A stretch of 64,000 bases of DNA from Ectopseudomonas chengduensis. Lineage in GTDB: Bacteria > Pseudomonadota > Gammaproteobacteria > Pseudomonadales > Pseudomonadaceae. The notes below the pieces were generated by a model. It saw only the letters and a program-made list of their open reading frames with translations. It searched no databases and had not been told where the DNA came from. Location of the stretch: assembly GCF_015712065.1 (NCBI RefSeq), contig NZ_JACFYZ010000001.1, forward strand, positions 248,001 through 312,000. The letters are read 5' to 3'. The position numbers were made by a program, and so were the translations under genes. Below, piece by piece: positions 17,215 to 27,161 of this stretch. Each line of letters starts with the position of its first letter. Positions within the stretch are counted from its first letter, which is position 1.

Positions 17215-20200
17215 ATGATCTCGCGCTTCTTCATCGACCGTCCGGTGTTCGCTACCGTCATCTCCATCGTCATCGTGCTCGCCGGCCTGGCTGCGATGCG
17301 CGCGTTGCCCATTGCTCAGTACCCGGAAATCCTGCCGCCGCAGGTGTCGGTGAGCGCCGCTTACCCTGGCGCCAGTTCGCAGGTCATCGCTGAAACCGTG
17401 GCGGCGCCGCTGGAGCAGGCGATCAACGGCGTCGAGGACATGATCTACCAGCTGTCCAACTCCTCCAGCAGCGGGGCGATGAGTCTTACTGTGTACTTCG
17501 CGGTCGGCACCGACCCGGACCAGGCCACCATCAACGTCAACAACAAGGTGCAGGCGGCATTGGCCAAGCTGCCCGAGGAAGTGCGCCGCCAGGGTGTGAA
17601 GGTGGAGAAGAAGTCGTCCGACATTCTTCAGGTGATCACACTCTATTCGCCGGATGATTCGCGCGACCCGATCTTCATCAGCAACTACGCGCTGATCAAC
17701 GTCATTGACGAGCTCAAGCGCCTCAAGGGCGTTGGCGATGCCAGCCAGTTCGGTTCCAAGGACTATTCCATGCGCATCTGGCTGCGCCCGGACAAGCTGG
17801 CGCAGTACAACCTGACACCGACCGATGTGGTCAACGCCATTCGCGAGCAGAATTCGCAGTTCGCCGCCGGCAGTTTCGGCCAGCAACCGTTGAAGGAACC
17901 GCAGGACTTCACATACACAGTCACCACGCAAGGGCGATTCACCGACCCGAAGGAGTTCGAGAGCGTCATCCTGCGTACCGACGATACCGGTGCCAGCCTG
18001 CTGCTCAAGGACGTGGCGCGGGTCGAGCTGGGTGCGCAGGACTACTCGCTGGTCACCACCCTCAATGGCCAGCAGAACGCCGCTTTCGGCATCTACCTGC
18101 AGCCCGGCGCCAACGCCCTGGACACCGCCGAGGCGGTCGAACGCACCATGCAGCGCTTGGCCAAGCGCTTCCCCGAGGGCATCGCCTACAAGATCCCCTA
18201 TGACACCACCAAGTTCGTCCAGGTCTCGATCACAGAGGTGATCCACACCTTCTTCGAGGCGCTGGTGCTGGTGGTGCTGGTGGTATTCATCTTCCTGCAG
18301 AACTGGCGCGCCACGCTGATTCCGGTGCTGGCCATTCCGGTGTCGCTGGTTGGCACTTTCGCCGGCATGTACATGCTGGGTTTCTCCATCAACCTGCTGA
18401 CCCTGTTCGGCATGGTGCTGGCCATCGGCATCGTGGTGGACGATGCCATCGTGGTGATCGAGAACGTCGAGCGGGTGATGCGCACTCAGGGGCTGAATGC
18501 GCGCGAGGCCTCGATCAAGGCGATGGAGGAGGTCACCGGGCCGATCATCGCCATCGTCCTGGTGCTCTGCGCGGTGTTCGTGCCGGTGGGTTTTCTCGGC
18601 GGCCTGGCGGGGCAGATGTACAAGCAGTTCGCGATCACCATCGCGGTGTCGGTGGTGATTTCCGGCATCGTCGCCCTGACCCTTTCGCCCGCACTCTGCG
18701 CCTTGTTGCTCAAACCTGGCCACCATGAACCGGCTGCGCCATTTCGCGCCTTCAACCGCTTCTTCGACAGGGCCACCGAGGGCTATGGCGCGGGGGTGCG
18801 TTTCTTCCTCAAGCGTTCGCTGGTCGGCCTGCTGCTGTTCGGCGGCATGATCGCGCTGATCATGCTGCTGTTCTCACGGGTGCCCGGCTCGCTGGTGCCC
18901 GATGAGGATCAGGGCTATGTGATCAACGCCTATTACCTGCCGCCGGCCGCCTCGCTCAATCGCACCGAGGCGCTGAGTGGGGCGGTGAGTCAGCAGCTGA
19001 TGGAGCATCCGGCAGTCGAAGACGTAGTGACCTTCGCCGGTTTCGATGTGCTCACCTTCGGCGTGCGCAGCAACGCCGGGGTGTCCTTCGTGCCGCTCAA
19101 GGACTGGAGCGAGCGCACCACGCCCGAGCTCGATGCGCGCAATCTGACGCGCGAGTTCATGGGTATGGGCGCCGCGCAGAAGGATGGCCTGGTGTTGTCG
19201 TTCAACCCACCGCCGATCACCGGCATGAGTACCACCGGTGGCTTCGAGTCCTTCATTCAGGATCGTTCCGGTGGCAGCGTCGAGCAGCTCGGCGAGAAGG
19301 TCCAAGCCTTCGTCGAGGCCGCCAGCAAGCGACCGGAGCTGGCCGGCATTCAGAGTACCTTCAGCGCCAACGTGCCGCAGTACTACATCGATCTGGATCG
19401 GACCAAGACGCGGGCACTGGGCGTCAGCGTCAGCGATGTGTTCACCGCGATGCAGGCCACCTTCGGCAGTTACTACGTCAACGATTTCACCCTTTACGGA
19501 CGTACCTGGCAGGTCAGCCTGCAGTCGGAATCGGAGTTCCGCCGCAAGCCGGAAGATCTTGGCCAGGTCTACGTACGCTCCAGCAGTGGCGATCTGGTGC
19601 CGCTGTCGACCCTGTTGCGCGTGCGGCGCATCCTCGGGCCGGACTCCTATGACCGTTTCAACGTCTATCCCTCGGCCAAGGTCCTCGGTGGCCCGGCACC
19701 GGGTTACAGCTCCGGGCAGGCACTGGCGGCGATGCAGGAAGTGGCCGATGAGGTGCTGGGCGAGGACTACAGCCTGGGCTGGATCGGCTCGGCCTACCAG
19801 GAACTGGCGACTCAGGGTTCGGGCACCCAGGCCTTCGTCTTCGGCCTGATTCTGGTCTTCCTGATTCTTGCCGCGCAGTACGAGCGCTGGACGCTGCCGT
19901 TGGCGGTGGTCACCGCCGTGCCGTTCGCGGTGTTCGGGGCGATTCTCGCAGTGTGGCTGCGCGGCATTCAGAACGACGTGTACTTCCAGGTCGGCCTGGT
20001 CACCCTGATCGGTCTGGCGGCGAAGAACGCCATCCTTATCGTCGAGTTCGCCGTGCTGCTGCGCGCCGAAGGCAAGGGCATCTTCGACTCGGCGCTGGAG
20101 GCCGCCAAGCTGCGTTTCCGCCCCATCGTGATGACTTCGCTGGCCTTCATCCTCGGTTGCGTGCCGCTGGCCATCAGCTCCGGTGCGGGTTCGGCCAGTC

Positions 20201-20352
20201 GCCACTCCATCGGCACCGGGGTGATCGGCGGCATGCTCGCGGCCACGCTGTTGGCCACCTTCCTCATCCCGATGTTCTACCTGCTGGTGGAGTCGGCGGC
20301 GCAGCGGGTGAGCCAGCGCGGCAAGGCCAGGGAAGAACAGCCGCCGCATTGA
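17215..20352 (+). CDS. RND multidrug efflux transporter, HAE-1 family
   Basis: A 1045-residue inner-membrane proton-driven exporter. It begins [20 protein letters not shown] and has 12 membrane segments with two large periplasmic loops. Transmembrane helix 4 carries [16 protein letters not shown], whose two aspartates form the proton relay, and the helix-10 region has [14 protein letters not shown] with the relay lysine. This is a complete AcrB/MexB-like protein of normal length. It is co-transcribed with the adaptor gene and probably repressed by the divergent TetR protein. The sequence reminds me of the MexQ/TriC-like side of the family, but I cannot assign substrates. Confidence 0.95.
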   Translation: MISRFFIDRPVFATVISIVIVLAGLAAMRALPIAQYPEILPPQVSVSAAYPGASSQVIAETVAAPLEQAINGVEDMIYQLSNSSSSGAMSLTVYFAVGTDPDQATINVNNKVQAALAKLPEEVRRQGVKVEKKSSDILQVITLYSPDDSRDPIFISNYALINVIDELKRLKGVGDASQFGSKDYSMRIWLRPDKLAQYNLTPTDVVNAIREQNSQFAAGSFGQQPLKEPQDFTYTVTTQGRFTDPKEFESVILRTDDTGASLLLKDVARVELGAQDYSLVTTLNGQQNAAFGIYLQPGANALDTAEAVERTMQRLAKRFPEGIAYKIPYDTTKFVQVSITEVIHTFFEALVLVVLVVFIFLQNWRATLIPVLAIPVSLVGTFAGMYMLGFSINLLTLFGMVLAIGIVVDDAIVVIENVERVMRTQGLNAREASIKAMEEVTGPIIAIVLVLCAVFVPVGFLGGLAGQMYKQFAITIAVSVVISGIVALTLSPALCALLLKPGHHEPAAPFRAFNRFFDRATEGYGAGVRFFLKRSLVGLLLFGGMIALIMLLFSRVPGSLVPDEDQGYVINAYYLPPAASLNRTEALSGAVSQQLMEHPAVEDVVTFAGFDVLTFGVRSNAGVSFVPLKDWSERTTPELDARNLTREFMGMGAAQKDGLVLSFNPPPITGMSTTGGFESFIQDRSGGSVEQLGEKVQAFVEAASKRPELAGIQSTFSANVPQYYIDLDRTKTRALGVSVSDVFTAMQATFGSYYVNDFTLYGRTWQVSLQSESEFRRKPEDLGQVYVRSSSGDLVPLSTLLRVRRILGPDSYDRFNVYPSAKVLGGPAPGYSSGQALAAMQEVADEVLGEDYSLGWIGSAYQELATQGSGTQAFVFGLILVFLILAAQYERWTLPLAVVTAVPFAVFGAILAVWLRGIQNDVYFQVGLVTLIGLAAKNAILIVEFAVLLRAEGKGIFDSALEAAKLRFRPIVMTSLAFILGCVPLAISSGAGSASRHSIGTGVIGGMLAATLLATFLIPMFYLLVESAAQRVSQRGKAREEQPPH

Positions 20353-20442
20353 TAAGCGCGAACCGTCGTTCGGCGATCCGCGCTTTCATCTGCGGCCTGG
20401 TCGGTGAGATGATTAGCCGGCTAACAATTTTGCGGATTATTC

Positions 20443-21612
20443 ATGAACCTGCGAACCCTGCTGATCCTGGGCGCGCTGTGCGCCTTTGGCCCCTTGGCCA
20501 TCGATTTCTACCTGCCAAGTTTCCCCACGCTGGCCCAGCAATTCGGCACCGACGTCGAACATATTCAACTGTCGCTGGCGGCCTATTTCGTCGGTATCGC
20601 CATTGGCCAGCTGTTCTACGGGCCGTTGGCGGATCGTTTCGGTCGCCGCGTGCCGCTGTTGGTCGGGGTGGCGTTGTTCACCGTGGCATCGCTGGCTTGT
20701 GCCCTGGCACCGAACCTGGAATGGCTGGTGACGGCACGCTTCGTCCAGGCCCTCGGCGGCTGCGCCGGGATGGTGATCACCCGTGCGGTGGTGCGCGACC
20801 TGTGCGATCCACTGGCTTCGGCCAAGGTGTTCTCGCAACTGGTGCTGGTGATGGGCCTGGCGCCGATTCTCGCGCCTCTGGGGGGCGGGCTGCTGCTCAA
20901 CACGCTGGGCTGGCCGTGGATCTTCCATAGCCTGGCGATTTTCTCCGGCCTGTGCCTGCTGGCCGTGCTGTTGTGGTTGCCGGAGACCCGTCCGCAGCAT
21001 CTGCAACCGGCGCCGCTGAGCGGCGCCTTCGGCCAGTACCGCGCGCTGTTGGGCAATGCACCGTTCATGGGCTACAGCCTGGCCGGCGGTGTGGCGATGG
21101 CCGGCATGTTCGCCTATATCGCCGGCTCGCCCTTCGTGTTCATCGAGCTGTACGGCGTGCCGGCCGAGCATTATGGCTGGCTGTTCGGCAGCAACGCGGC
21201 AGGCTTCGTGATCATGGCGCAGGTCAATGCGCGTCTGGTGCTGCGCGGCGGCCCGGCGCTGTGGCTGCGGCGCATGGTGCTGGTGTACCTGACCAGCGGC
21301 CTGTGCCTGCTGGCGTTGGCGCTGTGGCAACCGGCGCAGCTGTGGCCGCTGCTGATTCCGTTGTTCATCTGCGTCGCCAGCCTCGGTTGCGTGTTGCCCA
21401 ATGCCACGGCTTGCGCCATGGCCGGGCAGGGCCGGCATGCCGGCAGCGCTTCCGGGCTGCTGGGTAGCATGCAGTTCAGCGTGGCGGCCAGCGCTTCGGC
21501 GCTGGTAGCTTTCCTGCACGATGGCTCGGCCATGCCCATGGCGCTGGTGATCGCCCTGTGCGGCGCTGCTGCCTGCGGCTTTGCCTGGTGGAGCAAGCGC
21601 TTCGTGGTGTGA
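20443..21612 (+). CDS. Bcr/CflA family MFS drug exporter
   Basis: A 389-residue inner-membrane major-facilitator protein with 12 predicted segments. The first loop has GPLADRFGRRVPLLVG, the MFS motif A, and residues 100-120 (RFVQALGGCAGMVITRAVVRD) carry the Bcr/CflA signature. LPETRP at the end of helix 6 is also typical. It begins 90 bp after the RND gene on the same strand and could be transcribed with it, although a promoter in the gap is possible. Family members export bicyclomycin, chloramphenicol or sulphonamides; the substrate here is not known. Confidence 0.92.
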   Translation: MNLRTLLILGALCAFGPLAIDFYLPSFPTLAQQFGTDVEHIQLSLAAYFVGIAIGQLFYGPLADRFGRRVPLLVGVALFTVASLACALAPNLEWLVTARFVQALGGCAGMVITRAVVRDLCDPLASAKVFSQLVLVMGLAPILAPLGGGLLLNTLGWPWIFHSLAIFSGLCLLAVLLWLPETRPQHLQPAPLSGAFGQYRALLGNAPFMGYSLAGGVAMAGMFAYIAGSPFVFIELYGVPAEHYGWLFGSNAAGFVIMAQVNARLVLRGGPALWLRRMVLVYLTSGLCLLALALWQPAQLWPLLIPLFICVASLGCVLPNATACAMAGQGRHAGSASGLLGSMQFSVAASASALVAFLHDGSAMPMALVIALCGAAACGFAWWSKRFVV

Positions 21613-21621
21613 GCCGGCGGG

Positions 21622-22482
21622 TTACAGTCGCGCGACCTTGAAGGTGTCGCAACGCCCCGGCTGGCCACTCTCGAAACCGGTGCTGAACCAGCGTACGCGC
21701 TGCTGCGAGGTGCCATGGGTGAAGGCGTCCGGCACTACCTGACCACGCGACTGCTTCTGCAGGCGGTCATCACCGATGGCGCTGGCCGCGTTGAGGGCTT
21801 CTTCCAGGTCGCCGGCCTCGAGCCAATCGTGGCGTCGCTGCGCATGATGAGCCCAGACTCCGGCCAGGCAGTCGGCCTGCAGTTCCTGGCGCACCAGCAG
21901 GCCGCCATCGCCTTCGACCCGCTCGCCGCGCTGGCGCGCCGCGTTGACTTTGGCCGATACGCCCAGCAGGGTCTGTACGTGATGGCCGACTTCATGGGCG
22001 ATTACGTAGGCCTGGGCGAAGTCGCCGGCAGCGGAGAAGCGTTGCTCCATCTCGCGGAAAAACGCCATGTCCAGATACACGCGCTGATCACCGGGGCAGT
22101 AGAAGGGGCCAACCGCCGAACTGGCGAAACCGCAGGCGGAATTGACGCCGCCGGAGAACAGCACCAGTTGCGGATCGCGATACTGCTGGCCGGCCTGCTG
22201 GAACAGCTCGCGCCAGGTGTCTTCGGTGTCGCCGAGGATGGCGCGGACGAACTCGCTCTGCTCGTCATTCGCCGCTGGCGCGCTCTGCGTCTGGGTAACC
22301 TGCGGCTGGGTGGCCTGGCCGGCGATCTGGCCGAGAATCTGCAGCGGGTCCTGGCCCATCAGCAGGCCGACAATGACGATCACCGCCACGCCGCCGAGGC
22401 TCAGGCCGCCGCCTAGGCGCCTGCCGGAACGGCCGCGCGCATCCACCACGTTGTCACTACGTCTACCGCGTTGCCAGCGCAT
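21622..22482 (-). CDS. Neutral zinc metallopeptidase, YpfJ/KPN_02809 family
   Basis: A 286-residue membrane-anchored protein. A basic N-terminus is followed by a single membrane segment at about residues 28-43 (GGVAVIVIVGLLMG), a flexible Q/A-rich linker, then the peptidase domain with SGGVNSACGFASSAVGPFYC, YLDMAFF and the zinc site HEVGHHVQ. ELQADCLAGVWAHHA downstream supplies the third ligand region. The layout and length match the YpfJ family, whose substrate is not established. It is convergent with the Bcr/CflA gene. Confidence 0.9.
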   Translation of the reverse strand: MRWQRGRRSDNVVDARGRSGRRLGGGLSLGGVAVIVIVGLLMGQDPLQILGQIAGQATQPQVTQTQSAPAANDEQSEFVRAILGDTEDTWRELFQQAGQQYRDPQLVLFSGGVNSACGFASSAVGPFYCPGDQRVYLDMAFFREMEQRFSAAGDFAQAYVIAHEVGHHVQTLLGVSAKVNAARQRGERVEGDGGLLVRQELQADCLAGVWAHHAQRRHDWLEAGDLEEALNAASAIGDDRLQKQSRGQVVPDAFTHGTSQQRVRWFSTGFESGQPGRCDTFKVARL

Positions 22483-22535
22483 GGCGGCACTCCCTGGTTG
22501 CTGATCGCTGCAGTGTAGCTGCGCCCGTGCCCGAC

Positions 22536-22970
22536 TCAGTTGGCCGGGTAGTCACTGAGCAACTGATCCTTGCGCTCGCGATCCAGGCCGATGACCTGAT
22601 AGGCATCGACACGGTCGCCATACTCCATACCAGGCGAGCCCACGGGCATGCCGGGTACGGCAGCGCCGATCAGGTCCACGCGCTCACGCAGTTTGAGAAT
22701 GTCGGCGGCCGGTACATGGCCCTCGACGAACTTGCCGTCGATCACGCCGGTGTGACAGGAAGCCAGGCGCGGCGGCACGCCGAGTCGCTGCTTGACTGCA
22801 CTCATGTCGGCCTCGACATGGTCGTTGACGGTGAAGCCATTGTCCTGCAGATGGTCGATCCAGGCTTTGCAGCAACCGCAATTGGCATCGCGGTGCACAT
22901 CGATGGTCAGTGGCTCGCTGGCGTGGGCCAGGCTGGTGAAGAGGCAGAGGGCGAGCAGGGAACGACGCAT
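22536..22970 (-). CDS. DUF411 metal-binding periplasmic protein
   Basis: A 144-residue exported protein. The start at 22970 gives a signal peptide (MRRSLLALCLFTSLAHA); a longer open frame lacks family support. The mature part has DVHRDANCGCCKAWIDHL with a CxCC cluster, and later SCHTGVIDGKFVEGHVPA, the hallmarks of DUF411. Members often sit in copper-resistance loci. The family is unmistakable and the biochemical role is unproven; copper or other thiophilic metal binding is likely. It is divergent from the DUF4345 gene. Confidence 0.88.
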   Translation of the reverse strand: MRRSLLALCLFTSLAHASEPLTIDVHRDANCGCCKAWIDHLQDNGFTVNDHVEADMSAVKQRLGVPPRLASCHTGVIDGKFVEGHVPAADILKLRERVDLIGAAVPGMPVGSPGMEYGDRVDAYQVIGLDRERKDQLLSDYPAN

Positions 22971-23101
22971 GACTGGACTCCGGATGAACGAGAGCGCCCA
23001 GCATAGCGCCGCGGCGGAGGCTGCCCAAGCCATTGCGACTATGCGTCGCGACCAGTGGCGGCCTATGCTGGCGGCAGCCACTCATTGCCTGGAACCCGCC
23101 C

Positions 23102-23485
23102 ATGCTGTTCGCCCGAATCGTCCTGTCGATCCAGATCGCTGCCTTGCTCGTGTTGGGGCTGGCCTACTTCATTCGTCCCGAGGAAATGGTCAGCTTCAGC
23201 GGCGCGTTGCTGATGGGCAATGCGGCGGTGACCGAAGTGCGGGCCTATTATGGCGGGCTGCAACTGGGCCTGGCGGCTTACCTGGCGATGGCGCTGCTGC
23301 GTATGGACTTGCTGCGCCCGGCGCTACTTTTGCTGGTGCTGCTATACAGCTCGCTGGCGTTGGCACGCATTGCCGGGCTGTGGCTGGACGGCGGCGCACA
23401 GCAGACCTTCAACCTTTACGCACTGCTGCTCGAAGTGGTGTCGGCCGGGCTGGCCTGGTGGGCGTTGCGCGGCTTGTCACGCTGA
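23102..23485 (+). CDS. DUF4345 small integral membrane protein
   Basis: A 127-residue inner-membrane protein with four predicted helices. The pattern of GLAYFIRPEEM after the first helix, then NAAVTEVRAYYGGLQLGLA, is typical of DUF4345. The start at 23102 opens directly into the first helix. No function is known for the family. It converges on trmA, separated by a partial REP-like unit at about 23514-23536. Confidence 0.78.
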   Translation: MLFARIVLSIQIAALLVLGLAYFIRPEEMVSFSGALLMGNAAVTEVRAYYGGLQLGLAAYLAMALLRMDLLRPALLLLVLLYSSLALARIAGLWLDGGAQQTFNLYALLLEVVSAGLAWWALRGLSR

Positions 23486-23545
23486 GCCGTTCGGCCACTG
23501 GGCAGCAGGCAAACCCCGGATTGCTTCCGGGCTACGAGGTGCGGC

Positions 23546-24634
23546 TCAGCGCCGCTCCAGCAACACACCCGCTTCCATATGATGGGTGTAGGGGAACTGG
23601 TCGAATAGCGCACTGCGCGTCACCTTGTGGGTGTCGTTGAGCTGGGCGATGTTGGCGGCCAGGGTCTCCGGGTTGCAGGAGATATAGAGGATGCGCTCGA
23701 AGCGCCGGGTCAGCTCGCAGGTGTCCGGGTCCATGCCGGCGCGCGGCGGGTCGACGAAGACGCTGCCGAACTCATAGCTCTTCAGGTCAATGCCGGCCAG
23801 GCGGCGGAACGGGCGCACCTCATTCAGCGCCTGGGTCAGCTCTTCGGCGGACAGGCGCACCAGCTCGACGTTGTCCACACCGTTGTCAGCCAGGTTGGCC
23901 AGGGCGGCGTTCACTGAGGTCTTGCTGATTTCGGTGGCCAGCACGCGGCGCACGCGGGTGGCCAGCGGCAGGGTGAAGTTGCCATTGCCGCAGTACAGTT
24001 CCAGCAGGTCGTCGTCGTGCTCGCCGAGTACGTCATAGGCCCAACCCAGCATCTTCTCGCAGACCCGGCCGTTGGGCTGAGTGAAGGCGCCTTCCGGCTG
24101 GCGATAGCGAAAGCTGCGTCCGGCCACGTTCAGTTCTTCTTCCACGTAATCGCGGCCGATCACCAGGCGCTGGCCACGGGAGCGGCCGACCAGGCTGACG
24201 TTCAGCTCGGTCGCCAGGCGTTCGGCCTCCGCCTGCCAGGCCTCGTCGAGCGGGCGGTGGTAGGCCAGGGTGATCAGCGCATCGCCGGCCAGGGTGGTGA
24301 GAAATTCCACCTGGAACAGTTTGAACGACAGCGCTTCGCTGGCCTGCCAGGCGGCACGCAGACGCGGCATCAGCTCGTTGATGCGCAGGCTGGCGATGGG
24401 GAAGTCGTCGAGCAGGATCGACGTGTGTTTGTTGCCCGGCGCGAACATCGCGTAGTGGCGCTCGCCATCCTCACGCCATAGGCGAAACTCGGCGCGCATG
24501 CGGTAGTGCTCGCGAGGCGAGTCGAACACCACAGGCTCCGGCGCGCCGAAGGGCGCCAGCAGTTCGACCAGGCGGGCCTTCTTCTCGGCGAGTTGGGCGT
24601 CGTAGGTGGCGGGGTCGAATGCGGGGCGGCTCAT
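23546..24634 (-). CDS. trmA: tRNA (uracil-5-)-methyltransferase TrmA
   Basis: A 362-residue SAM-dependent enzyme that makes ribothymidine at position 54 of tRNA. The SAM site is [16 protein letters not shown], with [11 protein letters not shown] in motif IV and the catalytic nucleophile in [10 protein letters not shown] late glutamate in [12 protein letters not shown] completes the active site. It lacks the TRAM domain and iron-sulphur cysteines of RlmD-type paralogues, and its length is standard for TrmA. It ends beside REP-like sequence on both sides. Confidence 0.95.
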   Translation of the reverse strand: MSRPAFDPATYDAQLAEKKARLVELLAPFGAPEPVVFDSPREHYRMRAEFRLWREDGERHYAMFAPGNKHTSILLDDFPIASLRINELMPRLRAAWQASEALSFKLFQVEFLTTLAGDALITLAYHRPLDEAWQAEAERLATELNVSLVGRSRGQRLVIGRDYVEEELNVAGRSFRYRQPEGAFTQPNGRVCEKMLGWAYDVLGEHDDDLLELYCGNGNFTLPLATRVRRVLATEISKTSVNAALANLADNGVDNVELVRLSAEELTQALNEVRPFRRLAGIDLKSYEFGSVFVDPPRAGMDPDTCELTRRFERILYISCNPETLAANIAQLNDTHKVTRSALFDQFPYTHHMEAGVLLERR

Positions 24635-24663
24635 CGGTCACTCATGGGGCAGGAAAACGGGGC

Positions 24664-24961
24664 GCCATTGTAGCGATTCCGTTGCTGGCGTGCCGTTGTC
24701 GTCGATCATTGGTGGCGCTGGACGCAGAGCGTCCCGGGGAGACGTTCCCACGCGGAGCGTGGGAACGATCATGATGAGCGCCGACGGTGGGCTGAAGCGG
24801 AACGCCGCCCGGCCCACCCTACTCAGAGTATCCAGGGCGCGGCGTAGGACGTACTTGCGAAGCAGCCGCGTAGGGTGGGCTTCAGCCCACCGATAACACT
24901 TCAGAACAGAGCCAGCGCGGCGTAGGGCGTACTCGCGAAGCAGTACGCCGTTATCGGCTGA
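24664..24961. repeat. Repeat-filled intergenic region (REP-like units)
   Basis: The 327 bp between trmA and the purine permease gene hold no gene. They contain a run of short inverted repeats. CGTTCCCACGC (24743-24753) pairs with GCGTGGGAACG (24757-24767). A GTGGGCTGAAGCGGAACGCC unit begins at 24787; close copies occur at 27105 and 43975. A GTAGGGTGGGC...GCCCACC unit lies at about 24871-24893, and two GCGTAGGxCGTACT(T/C)GCGAAGCA units end the region. These look like mixed REP/BIME-type elements and could form terminators for both flanking convergent ends. Confidence 0.75.
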
Positions 24962-26254
24962 TCAGGCGAAGTAGGCCAGCTTGACCACGAACAGGGCCGA
25001 GAGTACCCACATTGCCGGGTTCAGTTCACGCCAACGGCCGGCCAGCACCTTGACCGCGGTCCAGGCGATAAAGCCGAACGCGATGCCGTTGGCGATGGAG
25101 AAGGTCAGCGGCATGGCCAGGGCGGCGACCACCACCGGGGCGGCGACGGTCAGGTCGTCCCAGTCGATCTGCGCCAGGCTGCTCATCATCAGTACCGCGA
25201 CGAACAGCAGCGCGGGCGCGGTGGCGTAGGCCGGTACGGCGCCAGCCAGCGGGGCGAAGAACAGGGCCAGGAGGAACAGCGCGGCGACCACGCAGGCAGT
25301 CAGGCCGGTACGCCCGCCGGCACTGATGCCGGCAGCCGATTCGATGTAACTGGTGGTGGTGCTGGTGCCCAGCGCGGCGCCGGCCATGGTCGCGGTGCTG
25401 TCGGCCATCAACGCGCGGCCCAGGCGCGGCATCTTGCCGTCCTTGTCCAGCAGGTCGGCCTTTTGTGCCACGCCGACCAGGGTGCCGGAGGTGTCGAACA
25501 GGTCGACGAAGAGGAAGGCGAAGATCACGCTGATCAGGCCGATATCCAGCGCGCCGGCAATGTCCAGCTGCAGCAGGGTCGGCATCAGCGACGGTGGCAT
25601 CGACACCACGCCCTGCAGCTCGGACAGGCCGAGGACAATGGACAGGCCGGTGACCAGCAGAATGCCGATCATCACCGCGCCGGTGACCTTGCGATAGGCC
25701 AGCGCGGCGATGACGAAGAAGCCCAGGCAGGCCAGCAGCGCGCCGCCCTTGCTCATGTCGCCGAGGCCGACCAGGGTGGCCGGGTGATCGACCACGATGC
25801 CGGCGTTCTTCAGTGCGATGATCGCCAGGAACAGGCCGATGCCGGCGGCGATACCGGCGCGTAGCGCCAGGGGGATGCTGTTGATGATCCACTCGCGGAT
25901 CTTGAAGATCGACAGTAGGAAGAAGATCGCGCCGGAGAGGAACACCGCGCCCAGAGCGGTCTGCCAGCTGTAGCCCATGGTCATCACCACGGTGTAGGTG
26001 AAGAAGGCGTTGAGGCCCATGCCAGGCGCCAGGGCGATCGGGTAGTTGGCCAGCAGGCCCATGATCAGCGAGCCGATGGCGCCAGCCAGGCAGGTGGCGA
26101 CGAACACCGCGCCGTGGTCCATGCCGGTCTTGGCCAGCATTTCCGGGTTGACGAAGAGAATGTAGGCCATGGTCAGGAAGGTGGTGATCCCGGCCAGTAC
26201 CTCGGTGCGCACCGTGGTGTTATGGGCTTTGAGTTGGAACAGTCTTTCCAGCAT
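24962..26254 (-). CDS. NCS2/AzgA family purine permease
   Basis: A 430-residue inner-membrane transporter with about 13-14 helices. TFLTMAYILFVNPEML at the N-terminus, GMGLNAFFTYTVV and DTSGTLVGVAQKADLLDKDG with LMADSTATMAGA are the signature segments of the AzgA-type hypoxanthine/adenine/guanine permeases (E. coli AdeP/GhxP). The start at 26254 has GGGGAG upstream and matches the family N-terminus. It would import adenine or hypoxanthine/guanine by proton symport; the precise base cannot be read from sequence. I saw no purine riboswitch upstream. Confidence 0.92.
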   Translation of the reverse strand: MLERLFQLKAHNTTVRTEVLAGITTFLTMAYILFVNPEMLAKTGMDHGAVFVATCLAGAIGSLIMGLLANYPIALAPGMGLNAFFTYTVVMTMGYSWQTALGAVFLSGAIFFLLSIFKIREWIINSIPLALRAGIAAGIGLFLAIIALKNAGIVVDHPATLVGLGDMSKGGALLACLGFFVIAALAYRKVTGAVMIGILLVTGLSIVLGLSELQGVVSMPPSLMPTLLQLDIAGALDIGLISVIFAFLFVDLFDTSGTLVGVAQKADLLDKDGKMPRLGRALMADSTATMAGAALGTSTTTSYIESAAGISAGGRTGLTACVVAALFLLALFFAPLAGAVPAYATAPALLFVAVLMMSSLAQIDWDDLTVAAPVVVAALAMPLTFSIANGIAFGFIAWTAVKVLAGRWRELNPAMWVLSALFVVKLAYFA

Positions 26255-26453
26255 GGTGGCTCCCCGAGGCGCGAGCGCGCCGAAATTGATCTGCACAAAG
26301 CAAAGCACATCCGTCCATGCAGGCCGGAAAATTGCTCGGTCTGGCAAAAGCCGCGCATCATACCAGCAAGGTTTTGCCGGGTGAATTTACGGTCTGTCGT
26401 GTCTTTTTATGACCAGGTGGACAGTTTCATTTTCTGTCTGAAGGAGTGGTGAG

Positions 26454-27005
26454 ATGAGCAAGCGAGCACTGATTGCAGTCGCCGATGGTGTCGAAGATCT
26501 CGAATGCGTGACGCTGATCGACGTGCTGCGCCGCGCCGATATCGAGGTACTGGTAGCGAGTATCGAAGAGCGCAGGATGATCACCTGCGCCCGCGGCACC
26601 CGGTTGACGGCCGATGTCATGCTGGTGGACGTGCTGGCGCAGGACTTCGATCTGATCGTCCTGCCCGGTGGCATGCCGGGTGCACAGCATTTGGCTGACT
26701 TCGAGCCGCTAGCCGAGCGCGTACGCAAGCAGGCCAAGGCGGGCGAGCTGTTCGCCGCGATCTGCGCTGCGCCCGCGTTGGCCTTGCAGAGCTACGGGGT
26801 TCTCAGGCAGCGGCGCATGACCTGCTATCCGGCGTTCAGTGATCGACTGAGCGGTTGCACCTTCGTCGATGAAGCGGTGGTAGTCGATGGCAACTGCATC
26901 ACCAGTCAGGGCCCGGGAACGGCATTGGCGTTTGCCCTGACCCTGGTGGAGCAGTTGGTCGGGCGCGGCACGCGCACCGAGGTGGCCAAGGCGATGCTGG
27001 TGTAG
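26454..27005 (+). CDS. yajL: DJ-1/PfpI family protein YajL
   Basis: A 183-residue cytoplasmic protein of the DJ-1 superfamily, linked to protection against oxidative and carbonyl stress; the deglycase activity reported for the family is debated. The nucleophile-elbow cysteine is C104 in FAAICAAPA and the supporting acid is E15 in GVEDLE. AKAGELFAAICAAP and the later TSQGPGTAL are typical of YajL/DJ-1 rather than PfpI proteases. AAGGAG is well placed before the ATG. It is divergent from the purine permease gene. Confidence 0.9.
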   Translation: MSKRALIAVADGVEDLECVTLIDVLRRADIEVLVASIEERRMITCARGTRLTADVMLVDVLAQDFDLIVLPGGMPGAQHLADFEPLAERVRKQAKAGELFAAICAAPALALQSYGVLRQRRMTCYPAFSDRLSGCTFVDEAVVVDGNCITSQGPGTALAFALTLVEQLVGRGTRTEVAKAMLV

Positions 27006-27023
27006 AGGGCGCGGCCTGACTCT

Positions 27024-27141
27024 GTAGCCCGGATGAAGTCCGGGGCGCTGGCGATCATGTTCCCCGGATTGCATCCGGGCTACGCAAAGCGCCGTCCAAT
27101 ACTCGTGGGCTAAAGCGGATCGCCGCCCGACCCACCCTACG
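27024..27141. repeat. REP/BIME-type inverted repeats between yajL and ada
   Basis: GTAGCCCGGATGAAGTCCGG (27024-27043) pairs imperfectly with the CCGGATTGCATCCGGGCTAC unit at 27064-27083. The same module, with perfect arms, is found inside the RlpA-like gene at 47017-47070. It is followed by a GTGGGCTAAAGCGGATCGCC unit (27105-27124) whose close copy is at 43975. Confidence 0.8.
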
Positions 27142-27161
27142 AGCTGAAGCGCCCGCACGGG

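Noticed and set aside
17008..18726. 572-codon minus-strand frame opposite the RND adaptor and pump genes
   Set aside because: The composition is low-complexity H/D/R/G-rich and mirrors the pump gene; no domain was seen.
24664..24961. Possible CRISPR array in the repeat-rich gap
   Set aside because: The repeats are short inverted units of several types with irregular spacing, not direct repeats with unique spacers.
26255..26453. Purine riboswitch upstream of the purine permease
   Set aside because: I looked for the three-way junction consensus (TATA...GTTTCTAC-like loops) and did not find it.
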